Under the pieces are notes generated by a model. It was not told the origin of the DNA and did no database searches. It worked only from the letters and a program-made list of their open reading frames with translations. The position numbers and the translations under genes were made by a program. Below are positions 27,270 to 35,445 of a stretch of DNA of 64,000 nucleotides, piece by piece (positions within the stretch are counted from its first letter, which is position 1; every line of letters starts with the position of its first letter). Origin of the DNA: an uncultured Eubacterium sp. (GTDB lineage Bacteria; Bacillota; Clostridia; Lachnospirales; Lachnospiraceae); assembly GCA_945946665.1 (NCBI GenBank), contig CAMEWO010000006.1:27958-91957 (forward strand). The letters run 5' to 3'.

Positions 27270-29330
27270 TCACCTCTCCAGCACATAATAATATATACAT
27301 CCCTGTATACTTGAGTATCTTCCCTGGTCAACAAGGTTGTAATATTCTAACGCTTCATTTATCGCAGCTTCATTATCAATGCCTTTATAGTAAGGGTTTA
27401 CTATCAGCAGAACCTTGTCGCTTGACTGCCTTGCAAACTGGTACAGATCCTCTGTAAGAATGTAATCACTCATTTCCACGGTATTCCCGTTAGTATAGAA
27501 CACTCTTCTCTTCCTTTTATCATCCCAGTTCAGACGGTACATATTACCATTAATAAAATTACCATTAGATGTTGGAATTATAATATTCCAGTCAGCTTCA
27601 TACCCTGTTTCCTTAAGAATATAGTCATAAGCCCTGTCAATATAGGTATACTGGGTGTTGTATATCAGGTAATCCCCGTAAAAAATATCCCCAACAGGTA
27701 TGTTCTTATCTCCAGTATAACACATTGTTACACTGTCTGTATCAAGATTAATAAAACTAAGCAGTGTAAAAGGGTCTATTGTTATAAAACACTGTACTGC
27801 AAGAAGCACTCCAACCGCAGCCTGCCCTGCTCTTAAAGCCACAATCTCTTTTCTTACCTTAACTACCTTTCTCACTCTCTCCACAACATATATGGCAATT
27901 AAATACAACAGAATATCTCCCACCACGTTATACCTTGCCATAGGTGCCGTAATATAGAGACATGAAAATGCCACAAATGCAACTAACGACGCTATAATAC
28001 AGTGTATATATTCATTTTTCTCTCTCTTCTTTTTATCCCTGATGCCATATACAATAAGGACTATGGCACACACCAGAATAATTACCACAATAAGCCAGTT
28101 AAAATTAAGAATGAACTGCTGCTTTAACTTAGTAACTATATGGGTGATATTAAATCCCAGACAATTAGTTCCGTTACTATTCCACTTGATTCCTGTATTT
28201 TCCTCTCCATACTGGGTCCACTGGGACACTCCGCCAATAGTCTTCATATACCATAACTGAAGAATAGTAGATACAAGAGTTGTATACAGACATCCATCTG
28301 TAGCAATTTTCTTTATTGCAGAAGTTCCTTTACCACTTGTTATATGCCTTATAAATGTTCCCACAACCAGACCAAATACTATCACAATTCCTGTCTCTTT
28401 CGTCTGGAAACACATAAGGCTGGCTACACCTGCAATTAATGGCTTATTATATATAAATCCATACAATGCCATCATGAAGAAACATCCAAGAGCATAATCC
28501 GGGTTAAAATATGTGGCAGTACTGTAGAACAGTGGTGCCAGAGATATAATAAATGTATAGATAGCAGCATTTTTTTCAGATGTGCCCTTAACTATCCTTA
28601 ATATAATCTTGTAGATACACCACAATGCCACAGCTGTAACACAATAACTGGTTAATGACACGCCAATTATTCTTTCAGGAAAAAGCAGCTCCCCAGCAAG
28701 ATATATAAGAGAAAACATCATGGTTGGATGTTTACATATACAGAACAATCCTCTGTATTCTTCAAAATCAGTGAAAGTAAACTGCTGCACAGCCTGGCTG
28801 AATCTCCAGTAGTACTCTCCCGAATCCCATCTCTGCATCATTTCAATAAAAGGAAATCTCATGGCAATTGCAACACCAATAACAAGAATAATGAATTTTT
28901 CCCTGTTAAACCACTGCCCCATGACGGTGTCACCATTAATGAAGGAAATACATCCACATATAATAAAATACAATGCAAAAGGGAGAACAGAAAATACCCA
29001 GTAAACCAGGTCTCCAGAAAAATCAATGGTCTTGACAGAAGAAAAAATAATTGCAACTGACAGCGCAACCGGCTGCACTGATAAGAACATAAGCTGACTG
29101 TTAAACTTCCCAATCAGATTCTTGCTTAGAGCATATACCACACCAAACACCGCATATACAACCACTACAATCAGCAGCTGCAACACCTTGCCATGCTGGA
29201 TATAATACCCCCATGTCATAGCTCCCCACAGAGCCATGGCAAGAAGCATCCCAAATATATATTCTAATTTTATTAAGAGTTCTTTTTTTTCGTTATATTC
29301 TTTGCTATTCACTGCCTGCACCTTTCTCAT
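27270..29330 (-). CDS. Large polytopic membrane protein, probable GT-C-type glycosyltransferase
   Basis: 686 residues with about twelve membrane segments up to residue ~470 and a soluble carboxyl part of ~150 residues. The segment RFPFIEMMQRWDSGEYYWRF, after the fourth helix, has the W-D and acidic residues seen in PMT/GT39-like and related GT-C enzymes that use a lipid-phosphate sugar donor. No closer family is recognised. It has its own promoter (29389-29416) and lies beyond the terminator of the large glycan operon, so it may be regulated separately. The carboxyl region (PVGDIFYGDYLIYNTQYTYI) is of unknown function. Confidence 0.65.
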   Translation of the reverse strand: MRKVQAVNSKEYNEKKELLIKLEYIFGMLLAMALWGAMTWGYYIQHGKVLQLLIVVVVYAVFGVVYALSKNLIGKFNSQLMFLSVQPVALSVAIIFSSVKTIDFSGDLVYWVFSVLPFALYFIICGCISFINGDTVMGQWFNREKFIILVIGVAIAMRFPFIEMMQRWDSGEYYWRFSQAVQQFTFTDFEEYRGLFCICKHPTMMFSLIYLAGELLFPERIIGVSLTSYCVTAVALWCIYKIILRIVKGTSEKNAAIYTFIISLAPLFYSTATYFNPDYALGCFFMMALYGFIYNKPLIAGVASLMCFQTKETGIVIVFGLVVGTFIRHITSGKGTSAIKKIATDGCLYTTLVSTILQLWYMKTIGGVSQWTQYGEENTGIKWNSNGTNCLGFNITHIVTKLKQQFILNFNWLIVVIILVCAIVLIVYGIRDKKKREKNEYIHCIIASLVAFVAFSCLYITAPMARYNVVGDILLYLIAIYVVERVRKVVKVRKEIVALRAGQAAVGVLLAVQCFITIDPFTLLSFINLDTDSVTMCYTGDKNIPVGDIFYGDYLIYNTQYTYIDRAYDYILKETGYEADWNIIIPTSNGNFINGNMYRLNWDDKRKRRVFYTNGNTVEMSDYILTEDLYQFARQSSDKVLLIVNPYYKGIDNEAAINEALEYYNLVDQGRYSSIQGCIYYYVLER

Positions 29331-29388
29331 ACATACTACTATCAGCCCACTGCTTTATGAATTTCTTCGTTGCAATGCAACTCCCGCA

Positions 29389-29416
29389 ATTCTATCACAC
29401 GTCTGATTTTTTTCAA
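29389..29416 (-). promoter_or_regulatory. Promoter of the 27270-29330 membrane protein
   Basis: Minus strand TTGAAA (29416-29411), 16 bp, TAGAAT (29394-29389), with TG before the -10 (TGATAGAAT). The predicted leader is about 50 nt. Confidence 0.6.
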
Positions 29417-29439
29417 CATAATAAATGTGAAATTTTTAT

Positions 29440-29479
29440 GAAAAAGACCATCTACAGCCATTTACGACTGTGATGGTCT
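29440..29479 (-). terminator. Terminator at the end of the large glycan operon
   Basis: AGACCATC-ACAG arms pair with CTGT-GATGGTCT (12 bp with one bulge, 29445-29479), followed on the minus strand by TTTTTC. A second weaker inverted repeat (29503-29537, CATCA-AATATC / GATATT-TGATG) lies just before it. Confidence 0.75.
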
Positions 29480-29563
29480 ACTAGTTACTACTATTTATTA
29501 TTCATCAGAATATCATTATTATTCAGATATTATGATGTGTGTGCCAAATCATTGCCTATGCCA

Positions 29564-29595
29564 GATTAATTCTTTGACGGATTAATTCTTTGGCA
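29564..29595. repeat. 16-bp tandem duplication at the flippase stop codon
   Basis: Two adjacent near-identical 16-bp units (gattaattctttgacg and gattaattctttggca) span the last codons of the flippase gene and the bases after its stop. Probably a small local duplication. Confidence 0.7.
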
Positions 29596-30784
29596 GCTTC
29601 ATCTTTCCCACTACCATTACTGCCACAATCTTAATCAGATTAACAATGAGAAGTGCCCATGCCATTCCCCATATTTTCCATGCAAATGTCATGGGAACTG
29701 CCAGAACAACGAACATTATCATATACACAATATTAATATACAGCTGGTACTTTTCATCAGTAAATCTTAAAAGCACAACAGTAAGTGTATTAGAAAGGAA
29801 ATAGTATATCTGGCCTGCATTGGCAACCCACAGATAAGGCTTTACATCACTATATATATCAGGGTACATAATCATTACAAATACCATGGATACCCCGACA
29901 CAAAGTACATTAAGCACTGCGCCTCCTGCAATAACAGCCATACACAGCTTAAGGAATGTGCTGCCCTTAAGCTTTCCATTAAATCTTGCCAGATGCCCCA
30001 TGATAACCCCGTTAAGAGGCATGGAAACCAGTGATATCATCTTTCCAACCAGCGTTGCGGCATAGAATATGGTAACAGCCACTCCTCCTGCAATTGCCTG
30101 AAGCATAAGCCTGTCAGCATTGAGAATTACGGCTGCAATAAGCTCGGTAAGAGACAATATTATAACAGACTTCATGTTATCCTTGTAATAATCGGACTTC
30201 CTAAATACAGGTTTGCGGTACAGAGAGCCCTTAATTACAACAAATCCTACTGCCAGAGCCTCACCAATAAGCATAGCTGCAATCCATGAGTGAGTAACAG
30301 GAAAAAGAATTATTCCAACAACATACCCCACAGATACGAGAATATAATATAACAGAAAGCCTCTGTAATTAACATTAAGCCTGAATTCTACATCACTGTA
30401 ATATCTAAGAACAGTTACAACCATAAGTGCAAAAAATCCCAGAAACATCAGGACAGAACCATCTCCCAGCCACATAAGGCCTGCCAGGGACACTGGTATG
30501 CAAAGAACTGCAATATACAGAAGAAATCTGTTATAATCCCCATTACAGTCAATGTTCTTAGTCCTTGCCACCATTCTGGAATAATTAGCTGCCACACCGA
30601 ATGTAGAACCCATAATAGACACGATTGACAGAAGAGTTAACACCTGTCCGAATCTGTCTGTACCCAGCTGCCTCTGAAAGCATGGATACAGAAGGAGCTG
30701 GATAACGCCATTCATGGCAATAAGCCCCAGCATACTGTCTATCAGATCTCTTGAAACGCCTTTAACCTTATCTAATACCTTCAC
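29582..30784 (-). CDS. MOP-superfamily flippase-like membrane protein (Wzx-type)
   Basis: 400 residues, start GTG at 30784 with GGAGAACAT before it (the nearby ATG is out of frame). About twelve membrane helices cover nearly the whole chain. Polysaccharide-flippase-like stretches include GQVLTLLSIVSIMGSTFGVA near the start and NADRLMLQAIAGGVAVTIFY in the middle. Wzx-type proteins flip lipid-linked oligosaccharides. It is the last gene before the operon terminator and follows licD by 12 bp. The locus also encodes an ABC exporter, so two different glycans or a glycan plus a separately flipped modification are likely (inference). Confidence 0.75.
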   Translation of the reverse strand: MKVLDKVKGVSRDLIDSMLGLIAMNGVIQLLLYPCFQRQLGTDRFGQVLTLLSIVSIMGSTFGVAANYSRMVARTKNIDCNGDYNRFLLYIAVLCIPVSLAGLMWLGDGSVLMFLGFFALMVVTVLRYYSDVEFRLNVNYRGFLLYYILVSVGYVVGIILFPVTHSWIAAMLIGEALAVGFVVIKGSLYRKPVFRKSDYYKDNMKSVIILSLTELIAAVILNADRLMLQAIAGGVAVTIFYAATLVGKMISLVSMPLNGVIMGHLARFNGKLKGSTFLKLCMAVIAGGAVLNVLCVGVSMVFVMIMYPDIYSDVKPYLWVANAGQIYYFLSNTLTVVLLRFTDEKYQLYINIVYMIMFVVLAVPMTFAWKIWGMAWALLIVNLIKIVAVMVVGKMKLPKN

Positions 30785-30796
30785 ATGTTCTCCTAT

Positions 30797-31615
30797 CTAT
30801 ACAATCACGTGGTCGGGAACCTGCTTCTCAACTGGTGGAAGCTGCATGTAATCACCATACTGTGCCTTTAACACCTCATCAAAGCATGCAGGCGCATCAA
30901 AGTAATCGTCATCCACCTGAACAGATACAATATCCTTAAACCATTCTTTCTTAAGCGTAATTCCAATCAGGTTAATTGGATAATTGCTGTAGAAATATCT
31001 GCCTGTACTGCCCTTTACAGAGCGGCTTAACTTCTCATATCTTCTGTACAGATAATTCAGGCTGAACAGCTTTCCCACTGCGGCAAGCACAGCTACAACA
31101 ACCTTTGAAATGCCTGAATACTCAGAGAGGTCAATGCTGTCCCTGTGTCCCATTGCCATTCCATATACGAATGTAAGTCTTGTCTTTAATATCTTTTGTT
31201 TGAAATCGCTGTCATATGCATTATCCAGAATGAAGAAATCAATGCACATCCTGTTCCTGCATTTATCAAGACACTTGCTTATACATTTGTCAAATGTCTT
31301 TACAGGAACTTCATCTCTTACATTCACAAGTCTTGTAGTGTAATCAAGGAATCCGCCAGGAGTAAGCTCCTTGCTTGTCACAAGCACGAAATCCTCACCC
31401 CACTCCTCTGCTGGTACTGCAAGAATCTTCTCATATTCTTCCCTGGTAAATGCCACATCTATATCATCATCCCATGGAACGAATGACTTGTGTCTTACAG
31501 CCCCGATAAGAGCACCTGAATCATAATAATACTTAATTCCATATTTATGGCACACCTCATGAAGCTTTCTCATGGTATATCTGTTAGCTTCCTGTGCCTT
31601 CTTTAAATTATCCAT
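30797..31615 (-). CDS. licD: LicD-family phosphotransferase
   Basis: 272 residues. The family signature is complete: YYYDSGALIGAVRHKSFVPW followed by DDDIDVAF, with the metal-binding DxD. LicD proteins transfer phosphocholine, ribitol phosphate or similar phospho-groups from a CDP-activated donor to a glycan. The neighbouring gene upstream (24 bp) is a LicC/PntC-like nucleotidyltransferase fused to an aminotransferase, the expected source of a CMP-activated amino compound. The group transferred is therefore likely an amino-alcohol phosphate or aminophosphonate, but sequence alone does not say which. Confidence 0.9.
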   Translation of the reverse strand: MDNLKKAQEANRYTMRKLHEVCHKYGIKYYYDSGALIGAVRHKSFVPWDDDIDVAFTREEYEKILAVPAEEWGEDFVLVTSKELTPGGFLDYTTRLVNVRDEVPVKTFDKCISKCLDKCRNRMCIDFFILDNAYDSDFKQKILKTRLTFVYGMAMGHRDSIDLSEYSGISKVVVAVLAAVGKLFSLNYLYRRYEKLSRSVKGSTGRYFYSNYPINLIGITLKKEWFKDIVSVQVDDDYFDAPACFDEVLKAQYGDYMQLPPVEKQVPDHVIV

Positions 31616-31639
31616 TATCCTTTGTTACCCCACTAAACC

Positions 31640-33466
31640 TTATCTTACTTCAACTTCCTTTAATGCTGCTACAAGAGCGTCATTGTCCTTCTCGTCTCTT
31701 ACTGCAAGCCTTATATACTGTTTTCCGTCACCCACCTTCTTGGTAAGGTCTTTAATAAGTATGTCCTTTTTTAACAATATACAGCACAACTCATGACCTG
31801 TAATTCCAGAAAGCTCACACATAACATAATTTGCCTGGGATGGGAACACCTTAATATATGGAATACTCTCAAGTCCCTGTACAAGCTTTGCTCTTGCAGC
31901 TCTTAACTTAACTAAAGAAGCTGCATAATCCTTATTGTACTTCTCCATAATCTGCATGTAGAATTCACCAAATGAATTGATATTCCATATGGCAACATCC
32001 TTCTTCATGTCAGCAATAACATCTGTATTACTGCTTGCCAGAATACCAAGTCTCACACCAGGCACACCGTATGATTTAGATATACTCTTAACCACATACA
32101 GTTCACTGTAAGATTCTAATATGTTATCATCCAGTAAAGACAGATCCTTAACGGCTGCTCCTTCAGGAATGTCAGCAAAATCCACAAAGCTTTCATCAAT
32201 AACAAGTTTTATTCCCTTGCTCTTGCACCAGTCAATTAATTTCTTAAGTCCATCCAATGGAATATAATTACCACTTGGATTATCAGGATTAATAAGAATC
32301 AGATTATCAACAGCATTATCGGTATAGAACTTTATAATATCATCTGCATCGTATCTGAAGCCTTCCTTTTCAGGTCTGTATCCCACAATCATTGACTTAT
32401 CATATCTGTTAGGATACTCCTCGAATGTTGGATATATACATCCAAGCTTACCTGTGAAATGTTCCATCAGAGATTTAATAAGCTCAGCTGCACCATTTCC
32501 AACAAGAACATATTCCTGTCTTATTCCGAAATTATTGGCTGCAAGAAGAGAATTAACCTCCATACCAGATGGATACTGGGCAATCAGTGTCTCGAAATTA
32601 GACTTTATCTCCTCGTTAAGCTTTTCTGGTGGATAATATGGATTAACAAGATAACAGAAATCCTTTAATCCCGGATATCTCCAGAATCCACCATATCTTC
32701 TGTTAATCTTGTCCAGCTTATCATCATCACTGTCTGCAAACAGAGACTCAGCAATATTAAGATCCTGTATATTATCTATCTCATACCACTTCTGGCCTGT
32801 CAGTCTCTTTGCACGGATTTCCTTAGTCTCAAGCATGGCAATAAGCTTAATTACTGACTCATAATACTCATTCTCGCCCATTGCCTTCTCATAGGCAGAC
32901 AGAAATGGCACGTATGTATTAGCACTGAAATGACTGCTGAACTTATATATATTAACTGTCTTATAATACTTTTCCTTCTCCGCAAACTTAAGATGCTTTC
33001 CAGGAATAAAATCAACGATGCAGTCGTCATCGTCAAGCTCCATACATGTTCCATCCATCCAGCTCTCAAACTTATCCACCAGAGCCAGAGTCTCTCTCTT
33101 ATCATCAAGCAGAACATCAATAAGACTTTCCTCGAATACCAGATCTGATTCAAGAAGAAGTGTATCCTCTGCACACAGATAATCTTTAGCAAGTGCCAGA
33201 GAATAGATATTGTTAGTCTTATCATATATTGGATTGTTGATGAACACTACTGGTGTCTTCACATTCAGAGTTCCAATATAATCAATTAACTTCTGTCCTT
33301 CGTATCCAACTACTATTACAATTCTTGATAAGCCTTTCTTATCCAGAATACGGAGTGCTCTCTCAATCATTGTCACTCCATTAACCTTAACCATGCACTT
33401 GGTATTATTGTTTGTAAGAAACTTAAGCCTTTTCCCCATACCTGCAGCCAGAATTAAACCCTGCAT
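31640..33466 (-). CDS. Nucleotidyltransferase-aminotransferase fusion (LicC/PntC-like plus class I/II aminotransferase)
   Basis: 608 residues from the ATG at 33466 (AAAGGAGAGCAAAGGT before it; the ORF-track start 26 codons earlier is unsupported). Residues 1 to ~240 form a LicC-like nucleotidyltransferase: LILAAGMGKRLKFLTNNNTK, DTLLLESDLVFEE, GQKWYEIDNIQDLNIAES. Residues ~255-608 form a fold-type I aminotransferase of HisC/CobD type: NPDNPSGNYIPLDGLKKLI, LVIDESFVDFAD and the PLP lysine in VVKSISKSYGVPGVRLG. Fusions of this kind are known for PntC, which makes CMP-2-aminoethylphosphonate, with the aminotransferase making 2-aminoethylphosphonate. PEP mutase and phosphonopyruvate decarboxylase are not in the window, so phosphonate use is unproven. 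licD follows directly. Confidence 0.85.
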   Translation of the reverse strand: MQGLILAAGMGKRLKFLTNNNTKCMVKVNGVTMIERALRILDKKGLSRIVIVVGYEGQKLIDYIGTLNVKTPVVFINNPIYDKTNNIYSLALAKDYLCAEDTLLLESDLVFEESLIDVLLDDKRETLALVDKFESWMDGTCMELDDDDCIVDFIPGKHLKFAEKEKYYKTVNIYKFSSHFSANTYVPFLSAYEKAMGENEYYESVIKLIAMLETKEIRAKRLTGQKWYEIDNIQDLNIAESLFADSDDDKLDKINRRYGGFWRYPGLKDFCYLVNPYYPPEKLNEEIKSNFETLIAQYPSGMEVNSLLAANNFGIRQEYVLVGNGAAELIKSLMEHFTGKLGCIYPTFEEYPNRYDKSMIVGYRPEKEGFRYDADDIIKFYTDNAVDNLILINPDNPSGNYIPLDGLKKLIDWCKSKGIKLVIDESFVDFADIPEGAAVKDLSLLDDNILESYSELYVVKSISKSYGVPGVRLGILASSNTDVIADMKKDVAIWNINSFGEFYMQIMEKYNKDYAASLVKLRAARAKLVQGLESIPYIKVFPSQANYVMCELSGITGHELCCILLKKDILIKDLTKKVGDGKQYIRLAVRDEKDNDALVAALKEVEVR

Positions 33467-33523
33467 ACCTTTGCTCTCCTTTGGTAATCTAATTATTTCA
33501 ACCCATAAATAAAATGTTACATG

Positions 33524-33567
33524 AAAAAAAGTGTGAAAAACCAACGGATTTCAAAAGCTTTTCACAC
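33524..33567 (-). terminator. Hairpin with T-run upstream of the nucleotidyltransferase fusion (terminator or attenuator)
   Basis: Arms GTGTGAAAA / TTTTCACAC (33531-33539 and 33559-33567), 19-nt loop, followed on the minus strand by seven Ts. It lies after the 33640-35445 gene and only a few bases downstream of a strong promoter, so it could end upstream transcription and also attenuate the new transcript. Confidence 0.5.
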
Positions 33568-33578
33568 ATTTTTCACAT

Positions 33579-33607
33579 ATTTTACTCTTTATTTACTGTA
33601 CTGTCAA
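33579..33607 (-). promoter_or_regulatory. Internal promoter for the nucleotidyltransferase-licD-flippase segment
   Basis: Minus strand TTGACA (33607-33602), 17 bp, TAAAAT (33584-33579). This would allow the last three genes of the locus to be expressed apart from the rest. Confidence 0.7.
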
Positions 33608-33639
33608 TGGTGTCAGTATTGTTATAATCTCCCAAAGGG

Positions 33640-35445
33640 TTAAAACTTTATAAAATACAGATTTCCATTGTCACTGGATATAAAGCTGCCTCCTGCGGCA
33701 CCTTCCAGTCCAGTCTTTAATTCAGAAAATTCCTCATCCAGATATGCTCTTCTGTCCACATATATGCCGGCAAACCCCTGTTCCTTTAGATACTTTACCA
33801 TATCGCCATAACTCATCTCTGAAACATTCTTATTCCACTTATCCTCTTCTCTTCCCTTGATAGAGCCATAGCTCCATCTTAAGGTATCAGAGTGAACAAA
33901 TCCAACATACAGATGATAATCCCACATATCATTTACCGGACCAAATTCCGGATATTCATGGTACGGAAGCTGGTAAACCATAGCTCCTTCATCAAGCTGG
34001 TTCTCAATTCTTTCCACAAAATCCTTATCACTTGCATATTCTTCCCTGATAGTATCATAAGGAGGAGTTGCAAGATTCGGACATCCTTCCCATATACTGA
34101 ATATACATGCAAGGCCAAAAACGCCATAAACAATATATATAAGGATACCTTTAAGCACTTTCTTTGCATTGATAACTTCCACAAGCCTGTCCATGCATAA
34201 TGCCACCGCAAGAATTGCCACATATTCAATAAATATTGAAATTCTGTTGTATCCCCGAAGCAACGGACTTACAAAGAATGCAAACATTGCACCAATTCCG
34301 CCTATTGTTCCAAGCAGCACCATGGCAATATTAAGCTCTGACAGATACCCCAATCTTTTACTTAATATTCCATCCTTTCCATCTCTCCTTGCAAAAAGCC
34401 ACAATCCAAGAATTATGAATCCTATCATTCCAATTATTCCCAGATACGCTGTAGAATTCTCATTTACAAGAAAAGCTGCATCATTGTAATAATCAATATA
34501 CTTATCGTACAGTCCATGTCCATTAACAGGCATGAAAAGCTGGGCAATCTTTAAGCCATACAGCTCTGCCTGCTCAAATCCCGAACGGTCGATAGCAGCG
34601 CTGTTGCTTCCGTTAATCAGTGTGTATATTTTCCCTGGCAGAATACTTAACACCACGAAAAAGCATACCATAACAGTAGCAATTACGCCTCTTAACCCCT
34701 GCCGTATCTTACCTGTCTTTAACAGCTTGGATATGGCAGTTACAAGGAATATGAAGCATGTAAAGAATGGATAATAAGCTATACCATTATTTGCAATCAA
34801 AAATGTAAAAAACAGAACCACATAATTAATCTTTCTCTTGAAGAAATTCCTGTCTGGTACAAGAACATCATCTCTTTCATATATCCACAGGCATATAAGG
34901 ATTGAAAGAGGAACGAAGTAACATTCAGTAAGAACGATGTGTCCTATATTTCTGTACAGCATATATGGGGATACCGCAAATACAGATGAGGCAAGTGCAT
35001 TTGTCCAGCAGTTTATCTTCATATTTCTCATTACAAAATATGAGATAATCCCTGCCATAAAATATATAGACAAATACGTAAGATTCATAGCTGCCGCTGC
35101 ACTTCCGGTTATAACGGCGAATATTTTCATAATCAGCAGGCCCACATTATGCATCATGGATGATGTAAAATCATAGTACTGTACGGTAAAAGGTGCTCCC
35201 AGCCTGTCAGATGTCATGTTCCATCCCTGCTCTGTAAACTGCTTGGCGTTTACAAGAACCCCCATATCATCGCCACCGAAATATGACATTGGAATATTAA
35301 TATCCAGCTGGCTTAAATCCATGAGATGATAAAGCATTGCAAATATTATTACAATCATCAGTAAAAAGCTGCAATAATCCTGCCATTTATTTTTAAAATG
35401 CTCACCAAGCTTTGATTTCATATGTCTTATCCTTTCTTCATTCAT
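33640..35445 (-). CDS. Large polytopic membrane protein, GT-C-like
   Basis: 601 residues. The ATG at 35445 overlaps the previous stop as ATGA with GGAG upstream, implying coupled translation; an ATG eight codons later with AAAGGAT is an alternative. About eleven membrane segments lead to an outer carboxyl domain of ~150 residues. The first outer loop has paired aspartates in SYFGGDDMGVLVNAKQF, like the catalytic acidic loop of GT-C enzymes, and RGYNRISIFIEY is YfhO-like. Probably transfers a sugar or other group from a lipid carrier outside the membrane. No precise family recognised. Confidence 0.62.
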   Translation of the reverse strand: MNEERIRHMKSKLGEHFKNKWQDYCSFLLMIVIIFAMLYHLMDLSQLDINIPMSYFGGDDMGVLVNAKQFTEQGWNMTSDRLGAPFTVQYYDFTSSMMHNVGLLIMKIFAVITGSAAAAMNLTYLSIYFMAGIISYFVMRNMKINCWTNALASSVFAVSPYMLYRNIGHIVLTECYFVPLSILICLWIYERDDVLVPDRNFFKRKINYVVLFFTFLIANNGIAYYPFFTCFIFLVTAISKLLKTGKIRQGLRGVIATVMVCFFVVLSILPGKIYTLINGSNSAAIDRSGFEQAELYGLKIAQLFMPVNGHGLYDKYIDYYNDAAFLVNENSTAYLGIIGMIGFIILGLWLFARRDGKDGILSKRLGYLSELNIAMVLLGTIGGIGAMFAFFVSPLLRGYNRISIFIEYVAILAVALCMDRLVEVINAKKVLKGILIYIVYGVFGLACIFSIWEGCPNLATPPYDTIREEYASDKDFVERIENQLDEGAMVYQLPYHEYPEFGPVNDMWDYHLYVGFVHSDTLRWSYGSIKGREEDKWNKNVSEMSYGDMVKYLKEQGFAGIYVDRRAYLDEEFSELKTGLEGAAGGSFISSDNGNLYFIKF

